NCBI GenBank assembly: GCA_029252265.1
Contig: JAQXBT010000035.1
Coordinates: 1-43,733 of the forward strand
Origin: Flavobacteriaceae bacterium
GTDB taxonomy: Bacteria; Bacteroidota; Bacteroidia; Flavobacteriales; Flavobacteriaceae
Direction: 5' to 3'
Length of the DNA: 43,733 nt
Shown: positions 36,790 to 43,733 of the stretch, one piece after another
Numbering within the stretch: position 1 is the first letter of the stretch
Layout: each line of letters opens with the position of its first letter
The notes under the pieces: generated by a model
What the model was told of the DNA's origin: nothing
Databases searched by the model: none
What the model saw: only the letters and a program-made list of their open reading frames with translations
Program-made: the position numbers and the translations under genes

Positions 36790-37322
36790 GGAATTTTCCC
36801 CTTGACCCCTTCAAAAAAGGCACGCATAAATTTAAAGTCCGCTTCGATATCACTTGTTGGGTAAAACGGTTCAGAAAAACAATTCACTTTATTTTCAAAA
36901 TCAAAGGACAACATAACCACTGGTACATTTGCAGTTTTGGCAATGTAATAAAATCCAGTCTTCCATGTTGTGACTTTCCCACGCGTCCCTTCAGGAGCTA
37001 AAAGCATACGGAAAACAGTTCTGTTTTCAAACAAACGTGCAATGGCATCAACTTGTTTTTCATTTGAATGCCGTACAATCGGTGCGCCACCTAGCCCTCT
37101 AAAAAACCAACCTGTCAATGGATTAAATAACGCTTTTTTTCCAACAAAATTAGATTCTAAATTTATGGTAGATCTTAGAAGTACACCTACGTAAAAATCG
37201 TGCCAACTGGTGTGAGGTGCTGCGATAATGACCGCTTTAGGAACACTTTTGAAGTCCTTAAAACCCGTTATTTTCCATCCTAATAAACGATGGTATATAA
37301 ACTTTGAAATCGACTGTAACAT
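36777..37322 (-). CDS. Lysophospholipid acyltransferase (PlsC/LPLAT)-like protein
   Basis: Protein of 181 residues from ATG 37322, which overlaps the stop codon of the kdnB-like gene by one base (TAATG). An upstream in-frame ATG at 37400 would lie inside that gene and is rejected. The acyltransferase motifs are HTSWHD (H37, D42; the HX4D catalytic pair) and APEGTRGK (E111 to R114). It is shorter than typical 1-acylglycerol-3-phosphate acyltransferases and lacks a clear membrane anchor. The position at the end of the kdsB-CAT-kdnB operon suggests lipid or lipid A-related acylation, which is an inference. Confidence 0.88.
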   Translation of the reverse strand: MLQSISKFIYHRLLGWKITGFKDFKSVPKAVIIAAPHTSWHDFYVGVLLRSTINLESNFVGKKALFNPLTGWFFRGLGGAPIVRHSNEKQVDAIARLFENRTVFRMLLAPEGTRGKVTTWKTGFYYIAKTANVPVVMLSFDFENKVNCFSEPFYPTSDIEADFKFMRAFFEGVKGKIPEYS

Positions 37323-38407
37323 TACATCTTTGAATATAAATCCTTTAATAAAGATCTTGTGATTTTGGTTTTCCAATCCTTTCCAATAGCATTTTCCCAT
37401 AAAGGTTCTAAGCTCATAGCAACATCAATCATAATGTCAAACTCTTTATCGGTTAGATTTGAACAAATTCCTTTAGGAATGTGAATATCATGCTTTCGTT
37501 TCATTTCTTTAAATAACTTCACCCCTTCTGGGTAAAAGTCTTTTAGATGGTCAAAAACAATGCAATTTCCAATGCCATGCTTGGTCCCTAACAAAAAGGA
37601 CATTCCATAACTCATGGCGTGTGCGACTCCCACTTGAGAGTAGGCAATACTCATACCCCCGTGCCAAGAGGCCATCATCAATTTATCTTGACTTTCTTCA
37701 GTCTCAAGGGATCCTAAAAAGACTTCTTTACAAAGTTCTAATGCAGTCTCTCCATAGGTTCTACTAAAAGAATTTATAAATTCTCCATTTAAAGATTCAA
37801 TACAATGAATGTAGCAATCCATCCCTGTGTAGAACCATTGTTCTTTAGAAACGCCTTCTGTTAACTCTGGATCTAAAATCACTTGATCAAAAGGAGTGAA
37901 ATCACTATTAAGACCTAATTTCATTTTTGGTCCTGTTAAAATGGTTGTTCTTGAGACTTCTGCTCCGGTTCCAGAAATTGTTGGAATCCCAACATGATAA
38001 ATTCCTTTATTTTTAATCAGATCCCACCCTTGATAGGCTTCACTAGAACCACTATTGGTTAACATCAACGCAACTGCTTTGGCTAAATCCAAGAGACTAC
38101 CGCCACCAATTCCAATAATACCAGAAGGTAAAATACTCGAACTTAAAATAATAGATTCTACTAATTCATCTACTTGAGACGTTTTAGGTTCTTCTTCAGT
38201 GGATATATATAGTATGTGATCATTGTAAAGCAATGGAATCTTTGAGATGAAAACTGAATTATTTTCAAACACATCATCGACTAAGTATATAAAGGGTGAT
38301 CGCTCATTCTGACGCATGGGCGCCATAATTTCACCCAATTGAGTGAAACTGCCACGTCCAAAAACAACTTTGGACACCATTGGAAAATTTTTAAAACTCA
38401 TACTCAT
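37322..38407 (-). CDS. kdnB: Iron-containing alcohol dehydrogenase, KdnB-like (3-deoxy-D-manno-octulosonate 8-oxidase)
   Basis: Protein of 361 residues. The NAD(P) site is GIGGGSLLDLAK (99-110), followed by PTISGTGAEVSRT, and the metal ligands of group III dehydrogenases are D197 and H201 (MDCYIHCIESL), H263 (VGVAHAMSYG) and H277 (GTKHGIGN). The FKNFPMVSKVVFGRGSF start and the FDQVILDPEL/WFYTGMDCYIHC stretch resemble, from memory, Shewanella KdnB, which oxidises C8 of Kdo as the first step to 8-amino-3,8-dideoxy-Kdo. The operon includes kdsB, the cytidylyltransferase that in Shewanella accepts the 8-amino sugar. The partner aminotransferase kdnA is not in this window. The family is certain; the KdnB function is probable. 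Confidence 0.82.
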   Translation of the reverse strand: MSMSFKNFPMVSKVVFGRGSFTQLGEIMAPMRQNERSPFIYLVDDVFENNSVFISKIPLLYNDHILYISTEEEPKTSQVDELVESIILSSSILPSGIIGIGGGSLLDLAKAVALMLTNSGSSEAYQGWDLIKNKGIYHVGIPTISGTGAEVSRTTILTGPKMKLGLNSDFTPFDQVILDPELTEGVSKEQWFYTGMDCYIHCIESLNGEFINSFSRTYGETALELCKEVFLGSLETEESQDKLMMASWHGGMSIAYSQVGVAHAMSYGMSFLLGTKHGIGNCIVFDHLKDFYPEGVKLFKEMKRKHDIHIPKGICSNLTDKEFDIMIDVAMSLEPLWENAIGKDWKTKITRSLLKDLYSKM

Positions 38408-38432
38408 ATTTAACTACTATAAATCCATAAAA

Positions 38433-39083
38433 TTATGGACAATTCAAATTTTCTTGAAATATATCTGCAAATTGACCCACATGGTACCCATCTACTAAGG
38501 AATGGCTTACACTAATTGCAACATTCATTAATAATTTACCGCCTTCGTTAAAGGTCTTACTAAATACCAATTTAGGCACGGAATCTTTAGTTCCTGAAAA
38601 AGGTTCTTTCTGTGACGAAAAACGAAACCATGGCAATGCAGAACAATGTATACAATCCAATCCATTGACAGGTGGATAGAGTTCTGAAGATTCATTAATT
38701 CGATTTTTTTCATTTATAAAATTGATATTAAATGCGTCAAACTGATCTGAAAAATTAATAAAACTGAATCCGAAGGTTTTATCATCTCTTAACAGTGTAG
38801 CAGAAGCATTAATGACTTCATATTCAAACACTTCGTTATCAATAATTCTATATTTAAAATTTTCAACCGCATTGATCGCTTTCATACACTCATGGAGGTA
38901 AATGGCGAAAAAACTCACTTTAGTATCCTTTGATTTTTTGTAAGCTTTTGACACATCAAATGGGATCGTTACTGAAAAATAAGGGTCCGCTAAAGAATTA
39001 AAATGATTGAAATGTTGTTTTCGATTCCAACGTTCTAAGTCTATCTTTCTCAATGTTTTATTTATGTCTAATTCTTTCCCCAT
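38433..39083 (-). CDS. Chloramphenicol acetyltransferase-like (CAT/XAT fold) protein
   Basis: Protein of 216 residues, the length of type A chloramphenicol acetyltransferases. The catalytic His motif is intact as HSLVDG (H194 to G199) near the C-terminus. [23 protein letters not shown] and [11 protein letters not shown] match the CAT fold. Its start overlaps kdsB by 16 nt and the kdnB-like gene begins 25 nt after its stop, so it is in the middle of an envelope-sugar operon. A biosynthetic acetyl transfer, for example to an amino sugar, is more plausible from this context than antibiotic resistance, but the acceptor is not shown by the sequence. Confidence 0.87.
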   Translation of the reverse strand: MGKELDINKTLRKIDLERWNRKQHFNHFNSLADPYFSVTIPFDVSKAYKKSKDTKVSFFAIYLHECMKAINAVENFKYRIIDNEVFEYEVINASATLLRDDKTFGFSFINFSDQFDAFNINFINEKNRINESSELYPPVNGLDCIHCSALPWFRFSSQKEPFSGTKDSVPKLVFSKTFNEGGKLLMNVAISVSHSLVDGYHVGQFADIFQENLNCP

Positions 39084-39802
39084 AAACCTTTCGCACGTTC
39101 CAAATCTTCAGGAGTATCAATCTCAACGCCTTGAACATCCGTTTCTACCATCTTTATTTTTTTCCCAAACTCTAAATAACGTATACATTCGATTTTTTCA
39201 GAAGCTTCTAACATTTGCATTGGAAGTTTTGTGAAATCTAACAAAGCACTTCTTCTAAAGGCATAAACGCCTTTGTGTTTAAAATACGTTGTTTGTACTG
39301 TTTTGTCTCTGTAATATGGTATTGGGCTTCTTGAAAAATAAAGCGCAAAACCACGTTGATCAACAATCACTTTTACGGTATTTGGATTTTCAATTTCTTC
39401 GGAATCTGTAATATGTACCATTAAAGAGGCTAAATCAATTTCTTTAGCCATATCATCTTTGAAGACGTTCAGTACTTTTTGCAAACTTTCGCGATCTGTG
39501 AAAGGCTCATCTCCTTGGACATTTACTACAATGTCACAGTCAACAGTTTCGACCGCTTCTGCAATCCGATCGCTTCCAGATTCGTGTTGTTTCTGACTCA
39601 TGATGGCATGACCGCCATGAGTTTTAATTTCATTATAAATAATTTCACTGTCTGTAACGACATACACTTCACTAAATAAATTCGTTTGCATGGTCGCCTG
39701 ATAGGTTCTTAGTATCACGCTTTTACCTTCAAGATCTTGCATCAATTTCCCTGGAAATCGAGTGGCACTGTAACGTGCAGGGATCATGGCAATTATTTTC
39801 AT
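39068..39802 (-). CDS. kdsB: CMP-Kdo synthetase (3-deoxy-manno-octulosonate cytidylyltransferase)
   Basis: Activates Kdo (or its 8-amino analogue) with CTP to give the CMP sugar used for lipid A core assembly. The protein has 244 residues, normal for KdsB. Signature motifs are [14 protein letters not shown] at the N-terminus, [28 protein letters not shown] with the metal-binding Asp, [27 protein letters not shown] and [10 protein letters not shown]-like [15 protein letters not shown]. It is the first gene of a four-gene minus-strand operon behind the box TATTTTTG (39833 to 39826). Confidence 0.96.
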   Translation of the reverse strand: MKIIAMIPARYSATRFPGKLMQDLEGKSVILRTYQATMQTNLFSEVYVVTDSEIIYNEIKTHGGHAIMSQKQHESGSDRIAEAVETVDCDIVVNVQGDEPFTDRESLQKVLNVFKDDMAKEIDLASLMVHITDSEEIENPNTVKVIVDQRGFALYFSRSPIPYYRDKTVQTTYFKHKGVYAFRRSALLDFTKLPMQMLEASEKIECIRYLEFGKKIKMVETDVQGVEIDTPEDLERAKGLWGKN

Positions 39803-39825
39803 TTATTTATAAATTAATTCAACAT

Positions 39826-39833
39826 CAAAAATA
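39826..39833 (-). promoter_or_regulatory. Putative -7 promoter box for the kdsB operon
   Basis: The minus strand reads TATTTTTG, an exact match to TAnnTTTG, 23 nt upstream of the kdsB ATG. No clear -33 TTG is seen. Confidence 0.5.
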
Positions 39834-39874
39834 CATATTTTTTGATTAATGAGATGGGAGAAAAAGGATATAAT

Positions 39875-41299
39875 TTAGTGTTCAAAATAATCATCTTGAA
39901 ATCCAATAAGATATAATTTTTCTTTGGCCCGTGTCATCGCTGTATAGAGCCATCGCAAGTAATCGCGGTCAATACCATTTGGTAAATAGGGTTGCTCAAC
40001 AAATACCGTATTCCACTGCCCTCCTTGCGATTTGTGACAGGTGATCGCATATGAAAATTTTACTTGGAGCGAATTTAGATGTTTACTCTTCTTAACTCCT
40101 AAAAATTTTTTATAAGACGAAGGTTCGTCTTCAAAATCTTTTAAAATTTCTTGGTATAATTTATTCGATTCTTCATAAGGTAAAGACGGGGTTTCTAGTT
40201 TAATGGTGTCTAACATTAATACCGTTTCAAATGGGCGCATTTTGGGGTAATCGACCATTCTAATTTTAACTTCTGCAAATCGAAATCCATATAATTCTTT
40301 GATATTAAAAACCTCCAATACTTCTATTATATCGCCATTGGCAATAAATCCTGCTTCACTTGTGGGCTTCAACCAAAAATAATTATTTTTAACAATCATT
40401 AAAAAATCGCCCGCAGTTAATTCATTTTCATTAAATAAAATCCGGGAACGAATTTGTTCATTATAAAGATTCGCACGCTTATTAGAACGTACAATTAGAG
40501 CCGTGTCCTCATTTCCTAGCGTACTGTAGGCGTCGTTTATAGCATCCAAAATTTCGTAACCATCATTTAGCCGGACAATATCTTTAAACCCATTTAGATT
40601 AAATTCAAAAGATTCAAAATATGAATTTGAGATCGCCTCTCTTAACAGCGTTGCATTAAACAAAATCCCAGAATTTTCCCCTTGTCTCACGACTTCATCC
40701 AATTCTAATCGAAGGACTTCTTTATTATAGTTGAGTTCTAAATTAGATTCATTTAAAGCGGGGCTTAAGTCTAATTTAACAGGTGGTAATTGTGCAGTAT
40801 CTCCTATTAATAGTAGTTTACATTGGAATCCCGAATACACATATTGAATCAAATCATCCAATAATGCACCACTCCCAAATAGTTTCGCTTGATTTGAAAT
40901 ATCCGAAATCATGGATGCTTCATCAACAATAAAAAGTGTTTTTTTATGTTTATTTGGAGCGAGCACAAATGACATTTTGCCGTTTTTTTCAGGTCTAGGA
41001 ACGTAAATTTTCTTGTGAATAGTAAATGCTTCTTTTTGGGAATAGTTACTAATCACCTTTGCAGCACGTCCAGTAGGTGCCAACAACACCGCGTCTTTTT
41101 GAGCATGCCATAAGTTTTTTACTAAAACACCAATGATGGTTGTTTTACCAGTCCCCGCATACCCTTTCAAAACAAAGAGTTCATTAGCTTCAGTACTAAA
41201 CACAAAGTTGGAAAGTTGCTGTAAACCAATGTCTTGTTTAAGCGTTGGCGTAAAGGGAAAAGAGGTTTTTAGTAATTTAAAAAAGGCATTAACATTCAT
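39875..41299 (-). CDS. RecD/Pif1-like superfamily 1 DNA helicase
   Basis: Protein of 474 residues. Walker A is GYAGTGKTT (46-54), Walker B is LFIVDEAS (122-129), and motif III is LLIGDTAQLPPV. The C-terminal UvrD_C_2-type module has FSYAITCHKSQGGQWNTVFVEQ and a closing YTAMTRAKEKLYLIG. This is the layout of the short RecD2/Dda-like 5'-3' helicases without RecBC partners; none are nearby. It is often annotated as exodeoxyribonuclease V or AAA ATPase. The ATG is at 41299, 28 nt after a minus-strand -7 box, and a dyad repeat overlaps the start codon. A role in repair or replication is inferred. Confidence 0.92.
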   Translation of the reverse strand: MNVNAFFKLLKTSFPFTPTLKQDIGLQQLSNFVFSTEANELFVLKGYAGTGKTTIIGVLVKNLWHAQKDAVLLAPTGRAAKVISNYSQKEAFTIHKKIYVPRPEKNGKMSFVLAPNKHKKTLFIVDEASMISDISNQAKLFGSGALLDDLIQYVYSGFQCKLLLIGDTAQLPPVKLDLSPALNESNLELNYNKEVLRLELDEVVRQGENSGILFNATLLREAISNSYFESFEFNLNGFKDIVRLNDGYEILDAINDAYSTLGNEDTALIVRSNKRANLYNEQIRSRILFNENELTAGDFLMIVKNNYFWLKPTSEAGFIANGDIIEVLEVFNIKELYGFRFAEVKIRMVDYPKMRPFETVLMLDTIKLETPSLPYEESNKLYQEILKDFEDEPSSYKKFLGVKKSKHLNSLQVKFSYAITCHKSQGGQWNTVFVEQPYLPNGIDRDYLRWLYTAMTRAKEKLYLIGFQDDYFEH

Positions 41300-41309
41300 T
41301 TGTTTGAAT
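41294..41309. promoter_or_regulatory. Dyad site 1, operator-like
   Basis: ATTCA-TTTGTT-TGAAT, inverted 5-bp arms with a 6-nt spacer, overlapping the helicase start codon. It is part of a 23-nt near-repeat of the site 60 nt away (19 of 23 bases identical, 41290-41312 against 41350-41372). Confidence 0.4.
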
Positions 41310-41327
41310 CAAGAATATAAATTTATT

Positions 41328-41335
41328 CAAATATA
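41328..41335 (-). promoter_or_regulatory. Putative -7 promoter box for the helicase gene
   Basis: The minus strand reads TATATTTG, an exact match to TAnnTTTG, 28 nt upstream of the helicase ATG and between the two dyad sites. Confidence 0.5.
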
Positions 41336-41353
41336 GAAATGATTTTTACTAAC

Positions 41354-41369
41354 ATTCACTTTATTGAAT
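41354..41369. promoter_or_regulatory. Dyad site 2, operator-like
   Basis: ATTCA-CTTTAT-TGAAT, the same arms and spacer length as site 1. It lies where the -33 region of the rightward promoter (-7 box at 41382) would be, so a bound protein could block that promoter. Confidence 0.4.
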
Positions 41370-41381
41370 AAAAAAAAATTG

Positions 41382-41389
41382 TAGATTTG
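41382..41389 (+). promoter_or_regulatory. Putative -7 promoter box for the membrane-protein gene
   Basis: TAGATTTG matches TAnnTTTG exactly, 31 nt upstream of the ATG at 41421. A TTG lies at 41364-41366 inside dyad site 2, with a short 15-nt spacer. Confidence 0.5.
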
Positions 41390-41420
41390 TGAAGTCTCTT
41401 ATTAATTTAATATAAACACT

Positions 41421-42155
41421 ATGATAATTTTTGCAGTATTAGTCGCCGTTATACTTTTAACCATCGGAATTGTATGGCTAATTGATAAGTATCTTCCTAA
41501 AAAAACGAAACCGCTTGTTTTGGTTGGCTTGTGGATTATAATAATCTTTTTAGGCTATTTAACATTTATGTCTGTTTACGGCCCTATTCAATTCAATCAA
41601 TTAAAAGAAAAACGATATAAAGTTGCAATTGAAAATCTTAAAGATATTAGAGATGCTCAATTAGCACACCGAACCGTAACTGGGAATTTTCAAGGCGATT
41701 GGAATAAATTGGTTACATTTATTGAAAATGAACAATTTACAATTACACAACGAAGAGATTCAACCGTCATTGACGAAGATTTAACGCGTCGTTATGGAGT
41801 TGATACAACTAAAGATATAGTCATCATCGATACTTTAGGATTTGTTCCCGTAAAAGATTCTTTATTTGGAGCGGATCCTCGTTACAAGACAATGATGAAT
41901 GTTCCTGGAGTTAAAGATGGCCAAAAATTTGAATTAAAATCTGGTCTTTTAGAACAAAATGGTGTTAACATTCCTGTCTTTGAAGCCTCTGTTTCTAAAT
42001 CTGTTATACTGTTTGACCAAGATAAAAACTTGGTAGATGTTGAATCAGAAGTTGTTTCAGTAGAGGGTGTTAATGGTCCTACTCTTAAAGTAGGGTCTAT
42101 GGAAGAAATAAATACAAACGGAAACTGGCCAAAAAATTATTCTCAAGAACAATAA
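41421..42155 (+). CDS. Hypothetical protein with two N-terminal membrane helices
   Basis: Protein of 244 residues. Two hydrophobic helices (about 1-24 and 33-53) are followed by a soluble domain of about 190 residues beginning with a charged helix (FNQLKEKRYKVAIENLKDIRD) and continuing as mixed alpha/beta sequence without cysteines or catalytic motifs that I recognise. I do not recognise the family with certainty. It precedes DUF3822 and rsmD on the same strand, suggesting an operon. The ORF downstream overlaps or closely follows its end. Confidence 0.8.
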   Translation: MIIFAVLVAVILLTIGIVWLIDKYLPKKTKPLVLVGLWIIIIFLGYLTFMSVYGPIQFNQLKEKRYKVAIENLKDIRDAQLAHRTVTGNFQGDWNKLVTFIENEQFTITQRRDSTVIDEDLTRRYGVDTTKDIVIIDTLGFVPVKDSLFGADPRYKTMMNVPGVKDGQKFELKSGLLEQNGVNIPVFEASVSKSVILFDQDKNLVDVESEVVSVEGVNGPTLKVGSMEEINTNGNWPKNYSQEQ

Positions 42156-42177
42156 CATATCAGAGTCTATATATGAA

Positions 42178-42945
42178 TTGTCCATTCAAGTAAACTTGAG
42201 TGGACTTTCTTTTTTTGTTTTAAACTCAACAGATGCTACAATTGAGTATCTTGAATCTGAGAACTTTGACAAAAAACAATCTCCTCAAAATCTATTAGAT
42301 CAACTCACACACAGTTTTAATAGTGTTAAAGAACTTCAAAAAGATTTCTCAAAAGTAACCGTTATACATGACAATGAACTTGCGACCTTAGTTCCTAAGC
42401 CGTTGTTTGATGAATCTAATTTAGTAGATTACTTAAAATTTAATACAAAGATTTTAAAAACCGATTTCATTACCTATGATAATTTGCAAATTGCAGATAT
42501 AAGAGTGGTATATGTACCACTGGTTAATATTAATAATTTTATATTTGATCGTTTTGGAAGTTTTGAATACAAACACAGTGCAACCATTATTATAAACCGT
42601 GTTTTGACGCTTGAAAAAAATTCGAAATCTGCTAAAATATATGCCAATATTGAGTCGTCTCATTTTGAAATTATCTACGTTGTAAACAATCATTTAAAGT
42701 TTTACAATCGTTTTGACTACCAAACAAAAGAAGATTTCATCTATTACTTATTATTTACAGTCGAACAGCTTCAACTCAATCCAGAAGAAATCCTAGTTTT
42801 GCTTATGGGGTCTGTAAATAAAAGTAACGAATTATATCAAATCGCCTATAAGTACATACGACATGTTAGCTTATTACCAAAAGAATCTATGCGTTATAGT
42901 AACGGTGCTAATTCTAATCATTTCACACTCTTAAATAGCTTGTAA
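42178..42945 (+). CDS. DUF3822 family protein
   Basis: Protein of 255 residues from TTG 42178. The N-terminal LSIQVNLSGLSFFVLNS stretch, the middle VRVVYVPLVNINNF-like segment (ADIRVVYVPLVNINNFIFDRF, read in parts) and ESSHFEIIYVVNNHLKFYNRFDY fit the Bacteroidota family DUF3822, which as far as I recall is often beside rsmD. The start is uncertain: the frame is open back to 42112, inside the preceding gene, without ATG or GTG, and residues ESIYELSIQ immediately upstream look like conserved family sequence. Its stop overlaps the rsmD ATG (TAATG). Function unknown. Confidence 0.78.
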   Translation: MSIQVNLSGLSFFVLNSTDATIEYLESENFDKKQSPQNLLDQLTHSFNSVKELQKDFSKVTVIHDNELATLVPKPLFDESNLVDYLKFNTKILKTDFITYDNLQIADIRVVYVPLVNINNFIFDRFGSFEYKHSATIIINRVLTLEKNSKSAKIYANIESSHFEIIYVVNNHLKFYNRFDYQTKEDFIYYLLFTVEQLQLNPEEILVLLMGSVNKSNELYQIAYKYIRHVSLLPKESMRYSNGANSNHFTLLNSL

Positions 42946-43481
42946 TGCGAATCATATCGGGATTATACAAAGCCAGGCGAATTTTGGCACCAAAAAAATT
43001 ACCAGTCAGACCCACAACTGACATGGCAAAAGAGGCGTTATTTAACATTATAAACCATCGGTATCATTTTCATGACATCTCATTTTTAGACCTGTTTTCT
43101 GGAACTGGAAATATTAGTTATGAATTTGCTTCTAGAGGAACAGAATCCATTGTTGCTGTGGATCAAAATTTTCATTGTACAAAGTTTATTTCTCAAACTT
43201 CGGAAGCGTTTGAAATGCCCATTCAAGTGATTAAAGCAGACGTATTTGGGTTTTTAGAAAAAACAAAACAACCACAAACAATTATTTTTGCAGATCCTCC
43301 TTACGAGTTTGATCATGAAAGATTTTTAAAAATTGTGGAGCTTGTCTTTCAAAATGAACTTTTAGAAGCGGATGGTGTCCTTATCATAGAACATTCCAAA
43401 CAAACAGACTTATCTTCGGCACCCCAATTCAGCGAAATGAAAGGCTATGGTGGAAACCGGTTTAGTTTTTTCGAAAACTAA
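42945..43481 (+). CDS. rsmD: 16S rRNA (guanine(966)-N2)-methyltransferase RsmD
   Basis: Protein of 178 residues, usual for RsmD, which methylates G966 of 16S rRNA in the assembled small subunit. The N-terminus MRIISGLYKARRILAPKKLPVRPTTDMAKEALFNI (read in parts) carries the family R-I-I-x-G and R-P-T-x-D-x-x-K-E-A-L-F-N motifs. The SAM motif is LDLFSGTGNIS (48-58), and the catalytic ADPPYEF is at 116-122. It begins at the DUF3822 stop codon (TAATG) and converges on the RNase P RNA gene, whose 3' end lies about 7 nt past its stop. Confidence 0.95.
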   Translation: MRIISGLYKARRILAPKKLPVRPTTDMAKEALFNIINHRYHFHDISFLDLFSGTGNISYEFASRGTESIVAVDQNFHCTKFISQTSEAFEMPIQVIKADVFGFLEKTKQPQTIIFADPPYEFDHERFLKIVELVFQNELLEADGVLIIEHSKQTDLSSAPQFSEMKGYGGNRFSFFEN

Positions 43482-43733
43482 AAAAAAGCAGATCTGTAAG
43501 CCGGATCCTGTATCACACAAAATGTGACCCTTATCATTTATCTACGTTTACTGTTGCCAGTAAACTTTAGCTGCCTACCCTTCAGCATCGCACGTGTCGC
43601 GCTCAAACACTGATATACATGACATTGCACCTTATAGAGTTTACCTGGTTTCACTACAGCTTAACCTGTACATTCTTTCTGTTGCACTTTTCCTAGCCTT
43701 ACGACTGGTGGCCGTTAGCCACTATAATACACT
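43482..43733 (-). ncRNA. rnpB: RNase P RNA (bacterial type A), 3' part; 5' end beyond window
   Basis: Catalytic RNA of RNase P, which trims tRNA 5' leaders. On the minus strand I see the conserved segment GTGCAACAGAAAG (43687 to 43675), AGATAAATGAT of conserved region V (43543 to 43533), which pairs into helix P4, and a 3' end GGCTTACAGATCTGC followed by a U-tract at 43487-43481 that may serve as terminator. About 245 nt of an expected 330-400 are in the window; region I (GGAAAGTCC-type) and the 5' arm of P1 are missing. The gene converges with rsmD. Confidence 0.93.

Noticed and set aside
36777-37400. Longer acyltransferase starting at 37400
   Set aside because: The extra 26 residues lie inside the kdnB-like gene and do not resemble the family; ATG 37322 overlaps the kdnB stop as TAATG.
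1-43733. CRISPR arrays, insertion sequences, prophage or defence genes
   Set aside because: No regularly spaced repeats, transposases, integrases or known defence families were seen on either strand.

Overview
The window reads as a chromosomal segment of a low-GC member of the Bacteroidota, most likely family Flavobacteriaceae. Evidence seen in the sequence: many starts are preceded by the Bacteroidota -7 box TAnnTTTG rather than a Shine-Dalgarno sequence; a secreted subtilase ends in a type IX secretion C-terminal domain; and the gene content includes DUF3810, DUF3822, OstA-like, tandem DUF368 and DUF349 genes together with one RelA/SpoT homologue. No genus is assigned. Coding density is high. 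I see no IS element, prophage, CRISPR array, tRNA or rRNA.

Layout. 1-3.8 kb: the 5' part of a pepD-type dipeptidase (minus strand) diverges from a DUF3810 membrane metallopeptidase, followed by two small accessory genes (PPOX-type flavoprotein, membrane protein). 3.9-8.3 kb: two exported amidohydrolase-family proteins, closed by a terminator. 8.3-13.2 kb: SpoU/TrmH RNA methyltransferase, RelA/SpoT homologue, Fur-family regulator and purA, closed by a UUCG-loop terminator. 13.3-20.5 kb: OstA-like protein, class III aminotransferase, TPR protein, two overlapping DUF368 (polyprenyl-phosphate transporter family) genes and aroE. 20.6-22.6 kb: DUF349 protein. 22.6-28.9 kb, minus strand: mazG, FabK/nitronate-monooxygenase-like oxidoreductase, secreted S8 peptidase, mnmA and glyA.

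29.2-34.0 kb is the threonine operon thrA (aspartokinase-homoserine dehydrogenase fusion), thrB, thrC. Just upstream lies an unannotated 19-codon ORF, MIIVTISTIISTLMGATII, with 7 Ile and 4 Thr codons, a candidate attenuation leader peptide. This is the most interesting find in the window. gcvT, an SDR protein and yebC follow to 36.8 kb.

36.8-39.8 kb, minus strand, is a compact operon kdsB - CAT-like acyltransferase - kdnB-like dehydrogenase - LPLAT-like acyltransferase, suggesting 8-amino-Kdo type lipopolysaccharide sugar metabolism. 39.9-43.7 kb: a RecD/Pif1-like helicase diverges from an unknown membrane protein across a region with two matching dyad sites, then DUF3822 and rsmD converge on the 3' end of the RNase P RNA gene (minus strand), which runs off the window. 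Overall this is a housekeeping region with envelope-related genes.
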